A stretch of DNA of 64,000 nucleotides from JBCCCJ01 sp039029315 (lineage in GTDB: Bacteria; Bacteroidota; Bacteroidia; J057), in contig JBCCGK010000028.1 of NCBI GenBank assembly GCA_039029315.1, positions 49,190 through 113,189 on the forward strand, given 5' to 3'. The notes under the pieces were generated by a model that did no database searches, was not told where the DNA came from, and worked only from the letters and a program-made list of their open reading frames with translations. Both the position numbers and the translations under genes were made by a program. Below, in pieces: positions 17,978 through 26,467 of this stretch. The first letter of the stretch is position 1; every line of letters starts with the position of its first letter.

Positions 17978-19417
17978 CTAGGAGATTTTTAATACCATTT
18001 TCAGGATCTTCAACACCTGATCATTGTATGGAGGATAAAAAGGCTTGAGCGTCCCGAATTTCTGGACCATCACACTCCGTTCATGTGTCATGTCGCAAAA
18101 TCCGGAATAGCCGCTTGACTTTCCTATTCCACTATTATTTTTCCCTCCAAATGGTAAGCCGGGATGGGCAAAATGTACAAGGGTTTCATTCACGACCGCA
18201 TCTCCTGAAGGAACATTGTCAAGAAAATAATCGATGTTTTTCTTGTTTTTGCTATTGACATACATCACCAAAGGGGCTTCATGTTCTTGCATGGCAGCCA
18301 AAGCATCCTCCTTTTTGTCATAGGTCATCATGGGCATGAGTGGACCAAAAATTTCTTCCTGCATGATCCGCATATCAGAAGAGACATTGGTCAGGAGCGT
18401 CGGAGCAATGAAATTGTCTTCTTCTCGCCATTCTCCTCCCAATTCGACTGTTGCACCTTTCTCCACAGCATCTTCCAGGATGCCCTTGATCCGATCAAAA
18501 TGACGTCGGTTCACAATCCGTGCATAGGAATCTGATTGCCCCACTTGATCAATCCCATTGTACATCGAATCAATAGAATGTTTAAAAGCAGAGATGAATG
18601 TATCCTTGACGGAATTCTGTACAAGGAGGTAATCGGGGGCGATACAGGTCTGTCCATTGTTGAGGCATTTTCCCCAGGCAATCCGTTCCGCCACGGTTTT
18701 AATAGAAGCCGTCTCATCGACGATGGTTGGAGACTTTCCCCCTAGTTCCAGCGTAACAGATGCCAGATGTTCTGCCGCTGCTTTCATGACGATTTTGCCC
18801 ACCTGTGGACTTCCCGTGAAGTGAACATGGTTGAACGGCAAGGACAGGAGATGTTGGGCTACTTGCACATTGCCTTCAATCAATGCCACTTCCTTCTGAT
18901 CAAACAATTCATCGATCATTTTGTGCATCAGAGCCGAGGTATGAGGTGTCATCTCGGATGGTTTGATCATCGTCACATTTCCAGCAGCCAATGAAGAGAT
19001 CAGTGGCCCAATCGCCAAATTGTACGGATAATTCCAGGGAGAAAGTACCAGCACATTCCCTTTGGAATCTCTTCTGATATGAGAAGAAGTCCCAATCAAG
19101 GTCAATGGCATGGGGACTCGCTTTGGTTTCATCCATTTGCTGAGCTTCTTCATGTTATGCTTGGCATCAGAGACTACTGTCAGGATCTCACCGAGAATGA
19201 CTTCAGCCGGTGGCTTGCGGAAATCTTTGTGCATAGCCTCCATGATATCATCCAGATGATCCATGGTATAGGTATGAATCAGCTTGATTTTGGCCTTTCT
19301 TTCTTTTGCCGAGCTGTGCCCTGCTTCAGCTGCATAGGCTCGTTGGGCATCAAATATGCTGGATATTTCTTCATTGGTCGCTGTATTCGGCGCCATAGGG
19401 ATGGTCATCGCACTCAT
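17978..19417 (-). CDS. aldehyde dehydrogenase family protein
   Basis: A 479-residue NAD(P)-dependent aldehyde dehydrogenase of the compact class-3-like group. Visible motifs are SPWNYPYNLAIGP (N-terminal anchor), FTGSPQVGK (cofactor loop), TLELGGKSP with the general-base Glu near residue 224, and NNGQTCIAPDY with the catalytic Cys near 258. The C-terminus is PFGGKNNSGIGKSSGYSGF followed by a hydrophobic tail (LKILKMVLKIS), which in related enzymes aids membrane association. The substrate is probably a medium- or long-chain aldehyde, by family only. Its stop codon lies 67 bases from that of metH, which it faces. The 207 bases upstream of its start hold no recognisable feature. Confidence 0.9.
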   Translation of the reverse strand: MSAMTIPMAPNTATNEEISSIFDAQRAYAAEAGHSSAKERKAKIKLIHTYTMDHLDDIMEAMHKDFRKPPAEVILGEILTVVSDAKHNMKKLSKWMKPKRVPMPLTLIGTSSHIRRDSKGNVLVLSPWNYPYNLAIGPLISSLAAGNVTMIKPSEMTPHTSALMHKMIDELFDQKEVALIEGNVQVAQHLLSLPFNHVHFTGSPQVGKIVMKAAAEHLASVTLELGGKSPTIVDETASIKTVAERIAWGKCLNNGQTCIAPDYLLVQNSVKDTFISAFKHSIDSMYNGIDQVGQSDSYARIVNRRHFDRIKGILEDAVEKGATVELGGEWREEDNFIAPTLLTNVSSDMRIMQEEIFGPLMPMMTYDKKEDALAAMQEHEAPLVMYVNSKNKKNIDYFLDNVPSGDAVVNETLVHFAHPGLPFGGKNNSGIGKSSGYSGFCDMTHERSVMVQKFGTLKPFYPPYNDQVLKILKMVLKIS

Positions 19418-19624
19418 GAGTAGTAGAGGTTAGTAGTACAACAATTGCTTATTAAGCAGACAGGAGTTGATAATATCGAATAATAAAGGTCGAATGCTGA
19501 ATATCGAGGATCTGCTTGGCAGGGATAGAGATAGGAGATATTCTGGAATCGACATTGTTTGCGGCTTGTTCAAAAGAACCCTTCAGGACTCAACTTATTC
19601 TTGATGAATATAGGGGATTCCTCC

Positions 19625-20599
19625 TTAAGGAACCAATATCACTTTTCCTTTCACTTTTCGGTTGAGCATTTCGTTCATGGCTTCAGCTGCATTTTCCAAT
19701 GGATAGGCTGCATGGATATGGGGACGAATCTTGCCTTGTTGATACCATTGCAGCATGTGCATAAAGTTGGCCATGTTTTTCTTGGGATCTCTGGCCGCAA
19801 ATGCACCCCAAAATACGCCCATGATTTGATTTCCTTTTAACAGTGGCAAATTCAGCGGGATTTTGGGAATCTCTCCAATGGCGAATCCTATGACCAAAAA
19901 GCGTCCTTCCCAGGCAGTTCGTCGCAAGGCAATTTCAGAAAAATCTCCCCCAACAGGATCGTACACCACATCTACTCCTTTTCCGCCAGTCAATTCCTTG
20001 AGGCGATCCTTGAGGTTTTCGGTTTGATAGTTAATGGTCTCTGCTGCACCGAATTCTTTGCAGAGGGCCAATTTTTCATCTGTGGAAGCTGCAGCAATGA
20101 CTTTCGCGCCCATTTGCACGCCAAGATCGACAGCCGCCAAGCCAACTCCACCAGCAGCTCCAAGGACCAGAAGTGTTTCGCCAGCCTGTATCTTCGCCCG
20201 ATCAGCAAGTGCGTGATAACTGGTCCCATAGGTCGTGCTGAAGCCCGCAGCGGTCTGGAAATCCATCCCATCCGGAATCGGGAAGGTGCCTGCTGCATTT
20301 CCCAGAACTTCTTCTGCAAATCCTCCATGTCCAGTCATGGAGAATACTTTTTGGCCGACTTTGAGGTGTTTGATGCCTTCGCCCACTTCCTTGATGATTC
20401 CTGCTACTTCTCCGCCTGGAGAAAATGGCATTGGAGGCTTGAACTGATATTTTCCCTGAATAATCAAGGTATCAGGAAAATTTACCCCACATGCTTTGAC
20501 TGTGATCAGAACCTGATTCTTTCCAGGTTTGGGGGAGGGGACCTCTTCTACAACGAGATCTTCTGGTGGGCCATAAGCTTTACAGAGGACAGCTTTCAT
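19625..20599 (-). CDS. zinc-independent NADPH:quinone oxidoreductase family protein
   Basis: A 324-residue medium-chain dehydrogenase/reductase. The N-terminal GroES-like half includes EVPSPKPGKNQVLITVKACG and the GGEVAGIIKEVGEGI loop. The Rossmann half has the dinucleotide motif LGAAGGVGLAAVDLG, followed by VDVVYDPVGGD. Catalytic and structural zinc cysteines are absent, as expected for quinone oxidoreductase-type members. It reduces a quinone or enone with NADPH; the exact substrate is not readable. It is the only gene in its unit, and the repeat element at 20722 lies just upstream of its start. Confidence 0.88.
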   Translation of the reverse strand: MKAVLCKAYGPPEDLVVEEVPSPKPGKNQVLITVKACGVNFPDTLIIQGKYQFKPPMPFSPGGEVAGIIKEVGEGIKHLKVGQKVFSMTGHGGFAEEVLGNAAGTFPIPDGMDFQTAAGFSTTYGTSYHALADRAKIQAGETLLVLGAAGGVGLAAVDLGVQMGAKVIAAASTDEKLALCKEFGAAETINYQTENLKDRLKELTGGKGVDVVYDPVGGDFSEIALRRTAWEGRFLVIGFAIGEIPKIPLNLPLLKGNQIMGVFWGAFAARDPKKNMANFMHMLQWYQQGKIRPHIHAAYPLENAAEAMNEMLNRKVKGKVILVP

Positions 20600-20721
20600 A
20601 AGTTAGGACAGGCTTATAATTTGGAAAATAATATCGGAAAATAGGAATTGTATTGCATCTTTGAAAGTATAAGCATAGAGGATGAGATAGGGGAAGGAAA
20701 AGTTATCAGAGAGCAGCTATA

Positions 20722-20883
20722 AGAAACTGTCTTGATTTTGGTTTTTGTCTGAAGAAAGCAGGATTATTGGGTTCTGAGAAGGAATTTTTTTGAGGAATAC
20801 CGAGGTATTTCGAGAAAAAATGACGCACTCAGGTTCCAAAAAGCCAAATTTCCTGAGGGAAAAGAGAAATCAAGACAGTTTCT
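20722..20883. mobile_element. 162-bp palindromic repeat element, copy 1 (MITE-like)
   Basis: Terminal 17-bp perfect inverted repeats lie at 20722-20738 (AGAAACTGTCTTGATTT) and 20867-20883. At the exact centre a T-run/A-run hairpin (about 20784-20820, inner arms AATACC/GGTATT) is found. It encodes nothing. An element of nearly the same length, termini and central hairpin is found at 40379, so this is probably one copy of a dispersed non-autonomous family. It occupies most of the gap between two minus-strand genes. Confidence 0.65.
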
Positions 20884-20924
20884 AAATCTTTTGAGGGCTG
20901 CTTTCATTCGATTGTTCTCCCTCT

Positions 20925-21854
20925 TTAGCCATCTGTCAACCTACAGACCATGATGCCGGACTGATGTTTGATACCTGCAAGATATTCGGCCAGGGGCTTT
21001 TGGGAGATTTCTACTTCTTTGGAACCGGACGATGCATGAAATAGATGCAAGCGACCTTTCTGGTGCAAGGCAAAGCCTGTGTGTACGACATCCAATCCCT
21101 TGATAGAAGTGGTAATAGCAATCAAATCTCCATCTTGAATGCGGGACTCCACAGCCTGTACTTGATCTTTGGGAATAAAATAGCGAGGGTAGGTTTGATT
21201 CAATTGACCCTCTGCTTTCTGGATCGCCTGATACAAACCATCGTCAGACAATTGGGCATAGGCATCTCGGTGTGTGGACATAAAATCGATTGGTTTGTCA
21301 TACACAAGCCCGCCAATTTGCTGGCTGATATCCCGAATGATTCCCTTTTCCTGATTGTTGTGAATCCATTCCGTGAAATAATGGAGTCTGGAAGAATACC
21401 CTTCTAATTCACCATCTCTATATCGAATCGTTCCCAGTTCTGCATGGAACTGATCCAGGCTCAGGCGATCTTGCTGAGTCAGACGTGCCATGACTACCAC
21501 ATTTTCCAGAAAAGTTGTACAATCCAGCCCTTGCATATCTACAACCAATCGCTCTTCTCCCTCAATCTCAAGGGTTTTTGCTACATAAGGGGTGCCCATA
21601 AAGCGTTTGCCAACTTCAATAGCGATTTGATGAATGGGCAAATCACCCAGCTTGGCAAGCTGCAGGCCCTCCAAATGACTTTGGCAAAGTGCAGCATTTT
21701 GAGCAGTACAATGGATGTCATAGGAGGGAAGGGGAGTGACTTCCGAAACAGCTTCCATCTGTATTGACTCAGAAGGTGTCTGACTGTTGGCAGTGTCCTG
21801 ACAGGCCGATAAGGTAAGGAGTAAGGAGCATAGGAAAGGGATAATGACTTTCAT
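20925..21854 (-). CDS. DUF1460 (amidase-like) lipoprotein
   Basis: A 309-residue protein with a lipoprotein signal ending in LLTLSAC (Cys18). The rest matches the N-acetylmuramoyl-L-alanine amidase-like DUF1460 family: MGTPYVAKTLEIEGEERLVV leads to the catalytic-type Cys in GLDCTTFLENV, with a later VVHTGFAL holding the histidine and LFHASSGSKEV near the end. This is an NlpC/P60-like papain fold thought to act on peptidoglycan or cell-wall fragments. The protein should sit in the periplasm or outer membrane. The prmC gene ends 17 bases upstream of its start, so the two may be co-transcribed. Confidence 0.85.
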   Translation of the reverse strand: MKVIIPFLCSLLLTLSACQDTANSQTPSESIQMEAVSEVTPLPSYDIHCTAQNAALCQSHLEGLQLAKLGDLPIHQIAIEVGKRFMGTPYVAKTLEIEGEERLVVDMQGLDCTTFLENVVVMARLTQQDRLSLDQFHAELGTIRYRDGELEGYSSRLHYFTEWIHNNQEKGIIRDISQQIGGLVYDKPIDFMSTHRDAYAQLSDDGLYQAIQKAEGQLNQTYPRYFIPKDQVQAVESRIQDGDLIAITTSIKGLDVVHTGFALHQKGRLHLFHASSGSKEVEISQKPLAEYLAGIKHQSGIMVCRLTDG

Positions 21855-21871
21855 CCTGACAAGTTAACAAA

Positions 21872-22756
21872 TCATCGTTTGAAAGCCCTGACCATTCGTG
21901 CTTTTCCACGCAAATCCTTCCTGACTTCTGCTTCTGTCCAGGCCTGATTCCTCATCAACTCTCCCACCTGATCTGCATAGTCTGCATGAACTTCCAGATA
22001 CAATCCTCCTCCAGTTCGGAGCCAATGTGTCGCTTTCTCGACGATGACAGTATAGAATTGTAGGGGATCATCATCCGGAACAAAGAGGGCAAGGCCAGGC
22101 TCATGTGTCAAAACATTGGCGTGAAGGATGGCCTTTTCGTACTCGGGCACATATGGAGGATTGCTGACGATAAGATCCAATTCCTGCAGGACATCTCGTT
22201 CGGATGTAAAGACATCCTGATGGACAAACTGCGTCTGGGCACCAAGTTGTTCGGCATTGAGCTGTGCGAGGGATAGCGCAGCATTGCTGATATCCCAAGC
22301 AGTCCAGGAAGAGGAGATTCCTTTTGCCGCAAGCTCAAGTGTCAGCGTAATGGGAATACATCCACTTCCCGTCCCAATATCCAGAGCGCGGACAGGAGAG
22401 GAGGAGAGCAATGTGTTGGATTCGGCCAGGACCCAGTAGATCAACTCTTCTGTTTCTGGTCGGGGAATGAGCACCGATGGATTTACCTCAAAGACTCTTC
22501 CGTAAAAATGAGCTTCTCCTGTTACATACTGGATGGGTTCGGAAGATATGAGGCGCTCTGTCAAAGGAATGGCTCGGTCATACTGAGCATCTGTCAGAAG
22601 GGCCTTTCTGTCAAGGCTCAGTACATGCCAGGGGGCACCCGTGAGATGTTCTAGCAACAGATGACAAATAATCCTTGCCTCTTCTGGGCTATATATAGAT
22701 GATAGGCCAGTGATTAACTGCTCGTTAAAAACTGAAACCTGCTTTGAATACCTCAC
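21872..22756 (-). CDS. prmC: peptide chain release factor N5-glutamine methyltransferase
   Basis: A 294-residue SAM-dependent enzyme that methylates the Gln of the GGQ motif in release factors RF1 and RF2. Diagnostic motifs are PIQYVTGEAHFYGRVFEV, VLIPRPETEELIYWV, the SAM loop ALDIGTGSGCIPI, and the catalytic NPPYVPEYE near residue 199. The N-terminal helical release-factor-binding domain is intact. Translation appears to start at a GTG, since no ATG lies near the expected N-terminus. It reads towards the DUF1460 lipoprotein gene with a 17-base gap. Confidence 0.92.
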   Translation of the reverse strand: MRYSKQVSVFNEQLITGLSSIYSPEEARIICHLLLEHLTGAPWHVLSLDRKALLTDAQYDRAIPLTERLISSEPIQYVTGEAHFYGRVFEVNPSVLIPRPETEELIYWVLAESNTLLSSSPVRALDIGTGSGCIPITLTLELAAKGISSSWTAWDISNAALSLAQLNAEQLGAQTQFVHQDVFTSERDVLQELDLIVSNPPYVPEYEKAILHANVLTHEPGLALFVPDDDPLQFYTVIVEKATHWLRTGGGLYLEVHADYADQVGELMRNQAWTEAEVRKDLRGKARMVRAFKR

Positions 22757-22790
22757 ACTTGAAGCCCTTGGAAGATGTTCGAAGGATTGT

Positions 22791-22961
22791 CTATTTTCTC
22801 ATGCCATAGATCAGCCACATCAGAATGCCAATCACTGGGAAAAAGAAAACAACTCCCATCCACAGAAACTTCTCGTCGCGGCTGTGATAGGGACTTTGCC
22901 AGATATTGTACATGACTCCGGCAATGAAGACGAACCAGATGATGGGAAAAATTCTAGCCAT
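22791..22961 (-). CDS. small PLDc_N-type two-helix membrane protein
   Basis: A 56-residue protein with two transmembrane helices (IFPIIWFVFIAGVMYNIW and LWMGVVFFFPVIGILMWLIYG). The spacing matches the phospholipase D N-terminal (PLDc_N) membrane module found alone in many small bacterial proteins. The start at 22961 is chosen because it begins directly before helix 1. A related 59-residue protein is encoded 135 bases upstream on the same strand. The function of the stand-alone module is not established. Confidence 0.65.
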   Translation of the reverse strand: MARIFPIIWFVFIAGVMYNIWQSPYHSRDEKFLWMGVVFFFPVIGILMWLIYGMRK

Positions 22962-23096
22962 TGGTTGTGATTTTTGAGTAAAAACAGATAGGTGAAGATA
23001 CAGACTTCTGAAAGACAAACCAACCCCAAAAGCCCATCTTCTATGGATGGGCTTACTGACTATGTCCTAACTTTCTGCGTGTAACCGTATTAGGTG

Positions 23097-23276
23097 TTAT
23101 GCTCCGGTACGCTCTCCGAAAATAATCCAGGCCAATGGGCCAAGGAATGGGAATGCAAGAATTCCGATTGTCCAGAGAAGCTTTTGGAGTGTGTCTTGTT
23201 GGCCTTTCTTCCAAATGTTGTACAAAACTCCGATTGTCAACAAAAACCAAAGGACGCCAATTATTTTACCAATCAT
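23097..23276 (-). CDS. small PLDc_N-type two-helix membrane protein (paralogue)
   Basis: A 59-residue paralogue of the neighbouring small protein: GVLWFLLTIGVLYNIWKKG then LLWTIGILAFPFLGPLAWIIFG. The shared pattern is VLYNIW, a charged turn, LW.., then FP..G.L.W.I.G, again the PLDc_N module. The ATG at 23276 is preferred because the longer reading upstream adds a non-hydrophobic 50-residue leader. Tandem placement suggests local duplication. Confidence 0.65.
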   Translation of the reverse strand: MIGKIIGVLWFLLTIGVLYNIWKKGQQDTLQKLLWTIGILAFPFLGPLAWIIFGERTGA

Positions 23277-23481
23277 AACCTTAAATCTAAAAGTATAGTG
23301 CAGTTGAGATGTTGAAGGATTGAGTAAATATGTAAGTCGTAAACATTGATAAATACGCCGAAATTTGTAGAAGGTTGGAGGTTCATCGACCAACTCTCCT
23401 TTCTGATTGACCAAATAATTCTCCAAGTCGGCAAATGAATTCCGGAGAGAGGGAGAGCAAAATATTTTCTACTTTTATCCC

Positions 23482-23955
23482 ATGCTTATTCATTACGCTT
23501 CTCTGACTGAGCTTCTGGACGCGCTCACCCATACCAAGGCCCAAACACTTTCCCGTTTTGAGCTGTCTGAGGCTGATCTGGACAAAACCTATGCCGAGGG
23601 CAAGTGGACTGTCCGACAATTGTTGCATCACCTGGCAGATGCCGAAACGGTATTGTATGATCGGATCAGGCGGATCATTGCCAATCCTGGTCAGGTTATT
23701 TGGGCGTTTGAGCAAGACTTGTGGGCAGAACATCTTCAGTATGAGACGCTTCCGCTGGAAATCAATCGACAGATCTACGCTTCTGTTCGGGATGCTGTGA
23801 TCCTTCTGGCTCGGACACATTATGAACAGAAAGGATTTCATCCATTTGTTCACAACGAAACAGGAAGCAGGACGCTCAAGGAGGAGTTTGAGAAAATAGC
23901 CTGGCACAATGTGCACCACCTTAACCAAATCGAACAGGCCGTAAGTAGTGAGTAA
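23482..23955 (+). CDS. DinB/YfiT-like putative metal-dependent hydrolase
   Basis: A 157-residue cytoplasmic four-helix-bundle protein. The metal-binding histidines are in RQLLHHLADAE (first helix pair) and in the C-terminal AWHNVHHLNQIEQA, the pattern of the YfiT branch of the DinB superfamily. It has no signal peptide, unlike the DinB protein at 3.7 kb. A TACTTTTA -7-like element lies only a few bases ahead of the ATG (23470-23477), which would give a very short or leaderless transcript. The substrate is unknown. Confidence 0.85.
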   Translation: MLIHYASLTELLDALTHTKAQTLSRFELSEADLDKTYAEGKWTVRQLLHHLADAETVLYDRIRRIIANPGQVIWAFEQDLWAEHLQYETLPLEINRQIYASVRDAVILLARTHYEQKGFHPFVHNETGSRTLKEEFEKIAWHNVHHLNQIEQAVSSE

Positions 23956-24002
23956 GTCCTTCTTTTTCTTTTCTAATCCTCAACAAAAAAAACGTACAGA
24001 CT

Positions 24003-24380
24003 ATGTTTGCTGTCAAAATCAGAGATCATATGATGATCGCACATTCCTTGCCAAGTGAAGCTTTCGGCCCCGCACAGAAATTACATGGAGCAACCTATGT
24101 GGTAGATGCAGAGTTTTCCTCTCCCAATCTGGACGAGAACAACATTGTGATCGATATCGATATCGCACATAAAACCCTTGCCAAGGTTCTCGGGCCATTG
24201 AAGTATCAAAATCTGGATGATTTGCCACAATTTCAGGGAAAATTGACAACCACAGAATTCCTCGCCCGATATATTCATGAGCAGGTAGCCGCAGTTGTTG
24301 CAGGCCAATTCTCCGGGGGGCTAAAAATAACCCTGGGAGAATCGCATGTGGCATGGGCTTCATATGAGGCAACTGTGTGA
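24003..24380 (+). CDS. 6-pyruvoyl-tetrahydropterin synthase-like protein, atypical active site
   Basis: A 125-residue protein of the PTPS/QueD family. It aligns with the diagnostic core as IAHSL (His14), then LHGATY (His28) and TTTEFLARYIHEQV. Two features depart from canonical enzymes: the position of the catalytic Cys is Ala24, and the third zinc histidine of HGH is Ala30. The LDH motif later reads LDD. A subgroup with the same FGPAQ-LHGAT pattern appears to exist in other phyla. QueD or folate-pathway activity is therefore doubtful. It follows the DinB gene by 47 bases. Confidence 0.7.
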   Translation: MFAVKIRDHMMIAHSLPSEAFGPAQKLHGATYVVDAEFSSPNLDENNIVIDIDIAHKTLAKVLGPLKYQNLDDLPQFQGKLTTTEFLARYIHEQVAAVVAGQFSGGLKITLGESHVAWASYEATV

Positions 24381-24571
24381 GAAGCTATTCGTTGATTCTT
24401 TCCCCTCGTCCCTCGATCTTCCCCCCTTGCAGATCTACATGCCAGGAAGTAATGGAAGAGCGAGGGCGATTTTTTTTATCTGTATAAGGCTTGATATTTG
24501 CCACGCCTCGATTGACTGCTTGCCAGCCACCTCAGATATATACAAATTCTTGCCTTTTTCTCTAGCTGCTC

Positions 24572-24593
24572 TTTCTGTATTTTCGTACAGAAA
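24572..24593. promoter_or_regulatory. short hairpin/operator-like palindrome ahead of the sensor kinase
   Basis: Perfect 8-base arms TTTCTGTA and TACAGAAA surround TTTTCG. It lies 41 bases ahead of the kinase ATG and overlaps a TATTTTCG -7-like string. It is either a regulator site or an mRNA hairpin. Confidence 0.35.
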
Positions 24594-24634
24594 CAGATAA
24601 ACATAAGAATTATTCACCCTCGAATTAGCCTCAG

Positions 24635-25843
24635 ATGCTACCTTTTAAAACCAAGTTGTTTTCCCGCCTGACGATTTATGGATTTGCCTTTCTCATCATT
24701 TTTGGGTCCCTCTTATATTCTAACTTTCTAGCCAGACAATTAGCTGAAAAAGAAAAAGAAGGAGCGGAAATTTTTGGAAAAGCACAGGCCTTCATTGTCA
24801 ATCTTGATCTGGCTGACTCCACAGCTTCTTCGCAGGCGATTGGCTTTATCTATAATGAGATCATTCGCAAGAGTGGATCCAATGTCCCCAAAGTACTGAT
24901 CGGCGAAAATAATACCATTGATTCTCACACGCTGGATTTGCCCAATGGAATTAGCATGGAGGAAGAAGAAAAGCTGGTCCGGGATAAGTTGAGAAAAATG
25001 GAGGAAGAATATGATCCAATTCTTGTGGAATTCGCTGAAGGCCGCTTCCAAAAGGTGTTCTATGGGTCCTCTTTTCTGCTCAAGCACTTGCGATGGTTTC
25101 CCTTTATCCAGCTGCTGGTGGCGTTTACCTTTATCGGAATTGTGTTTGCTGGTTTTGCGATCTCTAAACGCAATGAACAAAACAAAGTCTGGGTGGGACT
25201 GGCCAAAGAGACAGCGCATCAATTGGGCACGCCTATTTCCAGTCTGATGGCGTGGATCGAACTGCTCAAACTCAATTCGGAAGAAAATCCCGAAGATCAG
25301 GAATTGGTATCTGAAATGGAACGGGATGTCCTTCGCCTGGAAAATATCGCAGAACGCTTTTCCAAAATTGGCTCAGTTCCTGAACTTATCCCTGTCAAGC
25401 TCAAGGAAGTGCTGGATCGATCTGCGGAATACATCAGCAAGCGGATGACTCAAAGAGGAAGTATCAAGTTGTTTGTCGACAACCAAATTCCCCTGGACAG
25501 TGCCTTGATGGTCAATCCTCAACTGTTCGATTGGGTGATCGAAAATCTGCTCAAAAATGCCTTGGATGCTATCCAGAACAATGAAGGAAGCATCACGATT
25601 CAAGCTGGAGAAAAAGGCAAAGACTACTTTATTGAAGTCATCGATACAGGAAAAGGCATTCCCAAAAGCAATTTCAAAACCGTCTTTGAACCGGGCTTTA
25701 CCACCAAAAAGCGCGGATGGGGGCTCGGATTGAGTTTGACCAAACGCATCATCGAGAACTACCACCAAGGCAAGATTTTTGTCAAATCTTCTGAGGTGAA
25801 CAAAGGCACTACCTTCCGAATTCTGTTGCCCAAGGAATCCTAG
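24635..25843 (+). CDS. membrane sensor histidine kinase
   Basis: A 402-residue kinase. Transmembrane helix 1 is at about residues 10-28. A periplasmic sensor of roughly 130 residues follows, with no recognised fold. The second helix is near 155-172 (FIQLLVAFTFIGIVFAGFA). The kinase core has the phosphoacceptor His195 in ETAHQLGTPISSL, the N box NLLKNALDAIQ, G1 DTGKGIP, F box FEPGFTT and G2 WGLGLSLTKRI. No response regulator gene is adjacent, so it is an orphan here. A small palindrome precedes the gene. Confidence 0.92.
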   Translation: MLPFKTKLFSRLTIYGFAFLIIFGSLLYSNFLARQLAEKEKEGAEIFGKAQAFIVNLDLADSTASSQAIGFIYNEIIRKSGSNVPKVLIGENNTIDSHTLDLPNGISMEEEEKLVRDKLRKMEEEYDPILVEFAEGRFQKVFYGSSFLLKHLRWFPFIQLLVAFTFIGIVFAGFAISKRNEQNKVWVGLAKETAHQLGTPISSLMAWIELLKLNSEENPEDQELVSEMERDVLRLENIAERFSKIGSVPELIPVKLKEVLDRSAEYISKRMTQRGSIKLFVDNQIPLDSALMVNPQLFDWVIENLLKNALDAIQNNEGSITIQAGEKGKDYFIEVIDTGKGIPKSNFKTVFEPGFTTKKRGWGLGLSLTKRIIENYHQGKIFVKSSEVNKGTTFRILLPKES

Positions 25844-25939
25844 ATAGGAGAGGAGATATGGGGGCAAGGAGGTCCTACTTTGGATATCTGACAAGTCGAT
25901 ATCTCTATCAACGATGGACTGTTGGTTGAGAAGGCGCCA

Positions 25940-26455
25940 TCACAATTGCGAATGCGTCTGCCCATTTTCTACATAATGTGCTGCTCCCATTTTGATCATC
26001 ATGATTTGTTGTGGCGAGAGAGGCTTGATGGGTTTGGCTGGAATGCCAGCATATAAAAAGCCCGCTTGAAGTTTTTTGCCTTCAGGCACCAATGCTCCTG
26101 CTGCAATGATGGTGTGGGAGGGCACAACTACCTCATCCAGTACAATCGCTCCCATGCCGATCAAGACTTCATTCTCAATTCGACAGCCATGCAGGATGGC
26201 TCGATGACCAACCACGATATCGTTGCCGACCACACAGGGGGTTCTCCCGGTAGTGCAATGCAGGATGGCGGCATCTTGAATATTGCTTCTCTGCCCAATA
26301 ACAATGCCTCCAACATCTCCGCGCAGGACCGCTTGATACCAAATGCTGCTTTGAGCACCGATCTCTACCTGTCCAATGATGGTTGCGCTGTCTGCCACAA
26401 ATACATCTGGGGCAATCTTAGGGGTATGTTTTCCAAATGATCGAATGAATGCCAT
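25940..26455 (-). CDS. gamma carbonic anhydrase family protein
   Basis: A 171-residue left-handed beta-helix hexapeptide-repeat protein. The repeats include FVADSATIIGQVEIG, SIWYQAVLRGDV and GQRSNIQDAAILHC, and the metal-site histidines are in VGHRAILHGC. This is the gamma carbonic anhydrase-like/PaaY-YrdA family, trimeric and usually zinc-binding. Real carbonic anhydrase activity is not certain, since many YrdA-type members are inactive. It is 12 bases downstream of aroB on the same strand. Confidence 0.88.
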   Translation of the reverse strand: MAFIRSFGKHTPKIAPDVFVADSATIIGQVEIGAQSSIWYQAVLRGDVGGIVIGQRSNIQDAAILHCTTGRTPCVVGNDIVVGHRAILHGCRIENEVLIGMGAIVLDEVVVPSHTIIAAGALVPEGKKLQAGFLYAGIPAKPIKPLSPQQIMMIKMGAAHYVENGQTHSQL

Positions 26456-26467
26456 AGATTTGTAAAA

